Source of the DNA: an uncultured Sphingobium sp.
GTDB lineage: Bacteria > Pseudomonadota > Alphaproteobacteria > Sphingomonadales > Sphingomonadaceae
Length of the DNA: 10,768 nucleotides
Direction of reading: 5' to 3'
Assembly (NCBI GenBank): GCA_946479185.1
Contig: CAMLFF010000079.1
Coordinates: forward strand, 1-10,768
The notes beneath the pieces were generated by a model, which ran no database searches, was not told the origin of the DNA, and saw only the letters and a list, made by a program, of their open reading frames with translations. Position numbers and translations under genes: made by a program. Below, in pieces: positions 7,018 to 10,768 of this stretch. Each line of letters starts with the position of its first letter. Within the stretch, counting starts at the first letter, position 1.

Positions 7018-8157
7018 ATGCGCCAAAGCGAACTCCGTATTGCCCTGTTCAGCGGCAACTATAATTATGTCCGTGATGGGGCCAATCAGGCGCTCAATCG
7101 CCTGATGGGATCAGCTCTGGAAGCGGGCGCCAAGGTGCGCGTCTATTCGCCCACGATAGATCCTCCAGCCTTCGCGCCGGTGGGTGATCTCGTCTCCGTG
7201 CCCAGTTGGAGTCTGCCGGGTGGACGGGGCGAATATCGCCTCGCGCGCGGACTTCCCGCCGCCGTGAAGGCGGACCTCAAGCGCTACAAGCCCAACATCG
7301 TGCATGTCTCCGCGCCCGACTTTCTCGGCCATCGCGCGCTCAATTGGGCGCATAGTGAGGGCATCCCCTGCATCGCATCGCTGCACACGCGCTTTGAGAC
7401 CTATCCGCGCTATTATGGCCTCGCCGTCCTCGAGCCGCTGCTCGTGTGGATGCAAAAGCGCTTCTATAATCGCGCCGATCAGGTGATGGTGCCCAGCCCC
7501 AGCATGGCGCAATTGCTGCGCGAATGGGGCGTCACGAGCCCCATCGGCATCTGGTCACGCGGCATCAATCATCAACGTTTCAACCCCGGCAGGCGGGATG
7601 ATGCGTGGCGTCGCAGCCTTGGCATTGGCGATGATGAGGTGGCCGTCGGCTTCCTCGGGCGGCTGGTGCTGGAAAAGGGCCTTGGCGTGTTTGCCGATGT
7701 GATCGCGCAATTGCGCCAGCGCGGCGTGCGTCACCGCGTGCTCGTGATTGGTGATGGCCCCGCGCGGGGTTGGTTCGCCAAACATGTGCCGGAAGCGGTG
7801 TTCACCGGCTTTCAGGCAGGCGATGATCTGGCCCGCGCGGTGGCGGGCATGGACATTTTCTTCATGCCCTCCGTCACCGAGACATTCGGCAATGTAACGA
7901 CCGAGGCGATGGCCGCAGGCGTGCCCGTGGTCGCCGCCCGTGCAACCGGATCGGTCGATCTGGTGGAGGAAGGCGTAACCGGCTTCCTCGTCCCCCCGCT
8001 CGACGTGACCGCCTATGCCGACGCCATCGCCCGTCTGATCGAAGACCCGGCGCTGAGGGCTGAGGCTGGCCGTGCCGGTAGCGCGCGGGTGAGCGGCTAT
8101 GAGTGGGAGCAGGTTAATGCGGCGATGCTGGAGGTTTATCGCAAGCTGGCGCGGTAG
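7018..8157 (+). CDS. GT4-family glycosyltransferase
   Basis: 379 residues with a two-domain GT-B layout. The N-terminal acceptor domain opens with RIALFSGNYNYVRDGA (7-22). The C-terminal nucleotide-sugar domain starts near GFLGRLVLEKG (211-221), continues through VLVIGDGP (241-248), and ends with the retaining-type EX7E motif (E288 to E296 in TETFGNVTTEAMAAG). The overall pattern is closest, from memory, to GDP-mannose-dependent alpha-mannosyltransferases and SQD2-like sulfoquinovosyltransferases; donor and acceptor cannot be fixed from sequence alone. It is cytoplasmic or peripherally membrane-bound, with no signal peptide. I chose the ATG at 7018 because AGGAG ends five bases before it and the first beta strand follows directly. 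An ATG at 6970 would add 16 residues with no visible ribosome binding site. No partner glycan genes are adjacent, so it looks like an orphan enzyme, perhaps for a glycolipid. Confidence 0.9.
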   Translation: MRQSELRIALFSGNYNYVRDGANQALNRLMGSALEAGAKVRVYSPTIDPPAFAPVGDLVSVPSWSLPGGRGEYRLARGLPAAVKADLKRYKPNIVHVSAPDFLGHRALNWAHSEGIPCIASLHTRFETYPRYYGLAVLEPLLVWMQKRFYNRADQVMVPSPSMAQLLREWGVTSPIGIWSRGINHQRFNPGRRDDAWRRSLGIGDDEVAVGFLGRLVLEKGLGVFADVIAQLRQRGVRHRVLVIGDGPARGWFAKHVPEAVFTGFQAGDDLARAVAGMDIFFMPSVTETFGNVTTEAMAAGVPVVAARATGSVDLVEEGVTGFLVPPLDVTAYADAIARLIEDPALRAEAGRAGSARVSGYEWEQVNAAMLEVYRKLAR

Positions 8158-8170
8158 GGGTGGCTTTGCT

Positions 8171-8193
8171 GCAATTTGAAACCGGTTCAATGC
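8171..8193. repeat. Imperfect palindrome before the DGQHR gene
   Basis: GCAATTTGAAACC runs into GGTTCAATGC. The right arm is matched by the left once three extra bases are allowed, and the centre AACCGGTT (8180-8187) is a perfect palindrome. It lies about 55 bases before the DGQHR start and overlaps a TTGAAA that could serve as a -35 box. A regulator binding site is possible; no function is shown. Confidence 0.35.
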
Positions 8194-8247
8194 CTAGACG
8201 TGACGACAAACGCCATTTACACAGGTGCCAGAGAACATTGGGGTGCT

Positions 8248-9268
8248 ATGCCAGATTTTCCATTCATTACTGTCAAGCAGAAGGAACACTCCTTCAAGCT
8301 CACCTCTCTGCCGGCTGGATTGCTGACAAAGATTGCATACGCAGCAGTCCGTCGGAAAGATCAGGAAAGAAGGCGCTGTACAACGCGTTCTAAATGGCGC
8401 GCGCATCGCTGGCGTAAAAGACTTTGCGTTAAGGATGGGCGATTTTCCAGCCTCAATCGTTTTAAATTGGAATAACGGACCTCTTGTTTCGAACAACGAT
8501 AAAATTGAAATACCAGATGAAGAGAAGTTGGCGCAGATATTGGACGGACAGCATCGTGTTGCAGGGCTAAAGGATGCGATAGCCGAAAACCCACTTGCTG
8601 CGGACTATGAGATTCCTGTCGCGATTTATGAGGGGCTCGACACACCAAACAGCGCCAGAATTTTCATCTCAATCAATACTGAACAGCGGCCCGCACCAAA
8701 GAGTTTAGTGTTCGACTTGTACGGTGTGATGGCGTCCGATCTAATGGATCCGGCAGCCGTCCGCGCTGGAGACATCGTAAGTTACATTAGTTCTGACGGT
8801 CAACCCTATCACACTTGGATAAAACTTCCCAACCAAGAGCGGCAACGGGGTGGTGTCGCCTTATCAACTGCCGTCAGCACAATAAAGCCGATGGTAGACG
8901 ACAAAGGTATAATGGAACAGGTGGGCATTACTGAACTTGAGATGCAAAGAGGGATTTTCTCAAATTATTTTTCAGCGCTCGAGGCGCTTTATGGGAAATC
9001 TTGGAACGATCGAGGGAATGCTTTTCTTTACGCATCGGGATTCATTGGTGCGATCGAATTTTTCCGCACTCATATGTTCGATTACTGCAAAGGACGCTCT
9101 TCCTTTGAAGTCGACACGATCAAGGATGCGCTAGATACCGAAGAGACGGCTAGAATTTTGCAAGTCGATGTGAAAGGGCTCGGCGGCACCGAAGCCGCGA
9201 ACGCAGTTCGAGACCGGCTTATTAGTGCTTTCCGACCAGCAACGGCAGCGCACGACTTCAAAATTTAG
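8248..9268 (+). pseudogene. DGQHR-domain protein (DndB/ParB-like), frameshifted
   Basis: Two frames together encode one 339-residue protein. Codons 1-40 (8248-8367) read MPDFPFITVKQ...YAAVRRKDQE. Skipping one A (8366-8368) gives EGAVQRVLNGARIAGVKDFA and 299 open codons to the TAG at 9266. The join reads naturally, as in DGQHR proteins I know, with the DGQHR motif at residues 99-103 and FISINTEQRPAPKSLVFDL at 139-157. DGQHR domains occur in DndB, which regulates phosphorothioate DNA modification genes, and in many defence-island proteins; the domain is related to ParB-like folds. Read literally, the first frame stops at 8473-8475, and the second has no ATG before the MGDFPASI segment. The cause could be a mutation, a sequencing error in AAA, or recoding at the AGA-AGG rare codons. 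A weak GGGG precedes the ATG at 8248. The downstream gene begins 16 bases after the stop. Confidence 0.8.
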
Positions 9269-9284
9269 GCACAGGCCACATTTA

Positions 9285-10004
9285 ATGTCGGATGCGGCTA
9301 GACTCGCTAAACAAGCTTTTGCTGGGAAGCCTAATGGAACTGCGTATAGTCACTTCATAATCTCATCGCAGATTTTGCCAACAATAAGAGCACATCTCGC
9401 CACAGCAATAATAGACACAGCATACTCTGCGCTCATTTCTTACGCCGAAGCAATATCCGGTATAGGCAAAGGATCGTCTTCATGGTCCATCATACGCTTA
9501 TACTACTCGGCGTTTTACTGCCTAAAAACTCTGATGTTGGCTCGCTCGATTATACCGTTTAACGGCGGCAATGAAATGCTTCTCGATGTTTCAACGGGGA
9601 TATTTTATAAGGGCGGTAAATCGAGCCATCATTGGAATTGGCATTCACTTAGACAAACCGCTTTGAAGCATGAGTGGTTTACGTCGCAGGACTCCCAAGA
9701 AGCCTATTCTCTCTTACGGGAATATCGCGAGCATGTGAATTATACTCACGCATTTACTGACCCGAATTTGCACCGATGTTTAGTAACTGACCAACTAGAG
9801 ATAGCAAAGAAATTCAGAAATTATCGTGATGATGCCGAATTTCTATATACTTATCTAACTGATCATTTAGCCATCGCATATCCTACAAAATTGATTGTTG
9901 AAATCGATTTAGCCTTAACGGACTTAGGCTACCAACTCGACTTGGAGCGGCTTACACACCTGCGATCCCTTTGGAAAATTAACCATCGCTGTCCGCTCAC
10001 CTGA
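9285..10004 (+). CDS. Hypothetical protein, possibly HEPN-like
   Basis: 239 residues, predicted mostly alpha-helical, with no signal peptide or clear membrane segment. I do not recognise a firm family. Two patterns recall HEPN proteins: WSIIRLYYSAFYCLKTLML (67-85), like the YYxAF helix of HEPN domains, and LLREYREHVNY (143-153), which contains R145-x4-H150 in the place expected for the HEPN R-x4-6-H ribonuclease motif. This is weak and could be chance. The ATG at 9285 is the only good start after the upstream stop, although the ribosome binding site is poor (AGG nine bases away). It follows the DGQHR gene by 16 bases, so the two are probably one transcript and one functional unit. Codon use is AT-rich and unlike the flanking housekeeping genes. 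Confidence 0.75.
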   Translation: MSDAARLAKQAFAGKPNGTAYSHFIISSQILPTIRAHLATAIIDTAYSALISYAEAISGIGKGSSSWSIIRLYYSAFYCLKTLMLARSIIPFNGGNEMLLDVSTGIFYKGGKSSHHWNWHSLRQTALKHEWFTSQDSQEAYSLLREYREHVNYTHAFTDPNLHRCLVTDQLEIAKKFRNYRDDAEFLYTYLTDHLAIAYPTKLIVEIDLALTDLGYQLDLERLTHLRSLWKINHRCPLT

Positions 10005-10084
10005 AATAGCAAATTTCTGCACTCAGGCATTGCGATAGCTGGCAACATTCGCACTGAATGGAAAAGAGCCAGCGTTCAGTTGCT

Positions 10085-10405
10085 CTACAACACGTCCGCC
10101 CACTCAAACGTCAACGGCGCTTCCCGAAACGCAAACCGATCAAGGTGACGCGCGACTGGGCCCTTTAGCGCTTCCAGATGCTCCGGGCTGCTGGCGTCGA
10201 TGGTCACGTTCAGCGTTTCCGCCTGCGCTTCCATCGTCACCAGCGCGTCGGCGGGCCAGTCTGCGCCGCGGGCGTCCTTGGGGAAGACGACCGTGCCGCG
10301 CTCGGGGGTGAATTCCACGGTCAGGTTGTGGCTCCAATGTTTGCACAATTGCTGGAGGTAGCGGCTGCCGCTCGTGGTCGGCACTTTGGCGATTGCTTTG
10401 CTCAA
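10085..10405 (-). CDS. DUF2218 domain-containing protein
   Basis: 106 residues from a TTG start at 10405. The conserved SRYLQQLCKHWSHNLTVEF near the N-terminus (about 12-30) and VARHLDRFAFREAPLTFEW at the C-terminus identify DUF2218 (PF09981), a small soluble family of unknown biochemistry. I preferred the TTG because GAAGGA (10415-10420) lies nine bases upstream and the family usually starts shortly before SRYLQQL. An in-frame ATG at 10465 would add 20 residues and overlap the padR stop by 32 bases. From memory, DUF2218 genes often sit next to a siderophore-interacting (SIP) flavoprotein and a PadR regulator, hinting at an iron role; that is an inference. It follows padR on the same strand and is probably in one operon with it. 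Base composition returns to GC-rich here. Confidence 0.85.
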   Translation of the reverse strand: MSKAIAKVPTTSGSRYLQQLCKHWSHNLTVEFTPERGTVVFPKDARGADWPADALVTMEAQAETLNVTIDASSPEHLEALKGPVARHLDRFAFREAPLTFEWADVL

Positions 10406-10433
10406 GGTTTCAAATCCTTCTGATTGGGTGAGA

Positions 10434-10768
10434 TCAAAGCCGCTCGATCTTGCGGGCGGCTTCATCGAGAATTGCGGCTATGTCGTGGGGCAGCTCGTCC
10501 GTGACGGTCTCGCTGTGGAGACGGCCATGCATGGCGGCCTTGAGGTTGGCGATGGCGCGGCGGACCGGGCCTCGGTTTGAGCGATCACGCATTTCGCCAA
10601 GGCCCTCAAGCCTCGCGATGATGAGCTTCACTTCCTCTGCGCGCTCGGCCAGATGGGCCTCGCCTGCGGGGGTGATGGCGAACAGCTTGCGCGCGCCTTC
10701 GCTCTCGGTTTCCGCGATCAGCTCCATGTCTGCCAGCAGCGTGAGCGTCGGGTAAACGATGCCGGGGC
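10434..10768 (-). CDS. PadR-family transcriptional regulator (N-terminus off the right edge)
   Basis: About 111 residues are visible. The fragment opens with PGIVYPTLTLLADMELI, the recognition-helix region of the PadR winged helix, then the wing with KLFAITPAGEAHL. A C-terminal dimerisation-type helical part ends at KIERL. PadR proteins are DNA-binding repressors, often ligand-responsive and autoregulatory. The initiation codon and first helices lie beyond the window. The stop (TGA, 10434-10436) is 28 bases before the chosen TTG start of the DUF2218 gene, so the regulator likely controls that gene too. The ligand is unknown. Confidence 0.88.
   Translation of the reverse strand, partial: PGIVYPTLTLLADMELIAETESEGARKLFAITPAGEAHLAERAEEVKLIIARLEGLGEMRDRSNRGPVRRAIANLKAAMHGRLHSETVTDELPHDIAAILDEAARKIERL

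Larger units (their letters stand above)
8158..10084. other. AT-richer accessory segment
   Basis: From about 8200 to 10020 the DNA is visibly richer in A and T than either flank; for example the 60 bases from 9841 are only 30% GC. Codons such as ATA, TTA and AGA, almost absent from the neighbours, are common. The segment holds two same-strand genes and sits between the glycosyltransferase and the padR-DUF2218 pair. No integrase, transposase, tRNA or clear flanking direct repeat is visible, so gain by transfer is inferred from composition and gene content only. Confidence 0.7.

Noticed and set aside
10053..10080. ACTGAA...TTCAGT hairpin after the DUF2218 stop as a terminator
   Set aside because: The stem is only 6 bp with a 16-base loop and no U-run on either strand, which is too weak to call.
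8158..10084. Attachment-site direct repeats flanking the AT-rich pair
   Set aside because: I compared the left (8158-8247) and right (10005-10084) gaps and found only short chance words; there is no tRNA or integrase nearby.

Overview
The window looks like a chromosome segment from a GC-rich alphaproteobacterium, most likely a sphingomonad. That placement is an inference from protein recognition (YdbH-like protein, RadC, PurB, LapA-domain protein, PyrF), GC-rich codon use, and promoter-like TTG...GCTA elements of the alphaproteobacterial housekeeping type. No rRNA, tRNA, CRISPR array, transposase or integrase was seen.

Layout, left to right. (1) 1-2852, minus: a very large YdbH/AsmA-like envelope protein, C-terminus beyond the left edge. 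(2) 2924-3646, plus: radC, divergent from ydbH across 71 bases. (3) 3730-5049, plus: purB, adenylosuccinate lyase. (4) 5050-5120: a nested inverted repeat filling the gap up to the next ribosome binding site. (5) 5136-5531 and 5528-6202, plus: a LapA-domain membrane protein whose stop overlaps the start of pyrF. (6) 6209-6883, minus: a MOSC-domain protein, tail to tail with pyrF. (7) 7018-8157, plus: a GT4 glycosyltransferase. (8) 8248-10004, plus: a visibly AT-richer accessory pair, made of a frameshifted DGQHR-domain (DndB/ParB-like) gene and a 239-residue protein with weak HEPN-like features. (9) 10085-10768, minus: a padR-DUF2218 gene pair, with the N-terminus of PadR beyond the right edge.

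The flanks are housekeeping: nucleotide synthesis (purB, pyrF), envelope biogenesis (YdbH, LapA domain, glycosyltransferase) and general metabolism. The part that does not fit is 8.2-10.0 kb. Its base composition and codon use differ from both neighbours, and it carries two genes that look co-transcribed. The first has the DGQHR motif of the DndB family, linked to DNA modification and defence islands, but its reading frame is broken by one extra A near 8366-8368. The second has no firm family assignment. If the window holds an undescribed system, this pair is the best candidate.

Three candidate promoters (radC, purB, glycosyltransferase) share a TTGCC -35-like element. Those of radC and the glycosyltransferase share an identical 10-mer and identical spacing, and both would start transcription within a few bases of the start codon.
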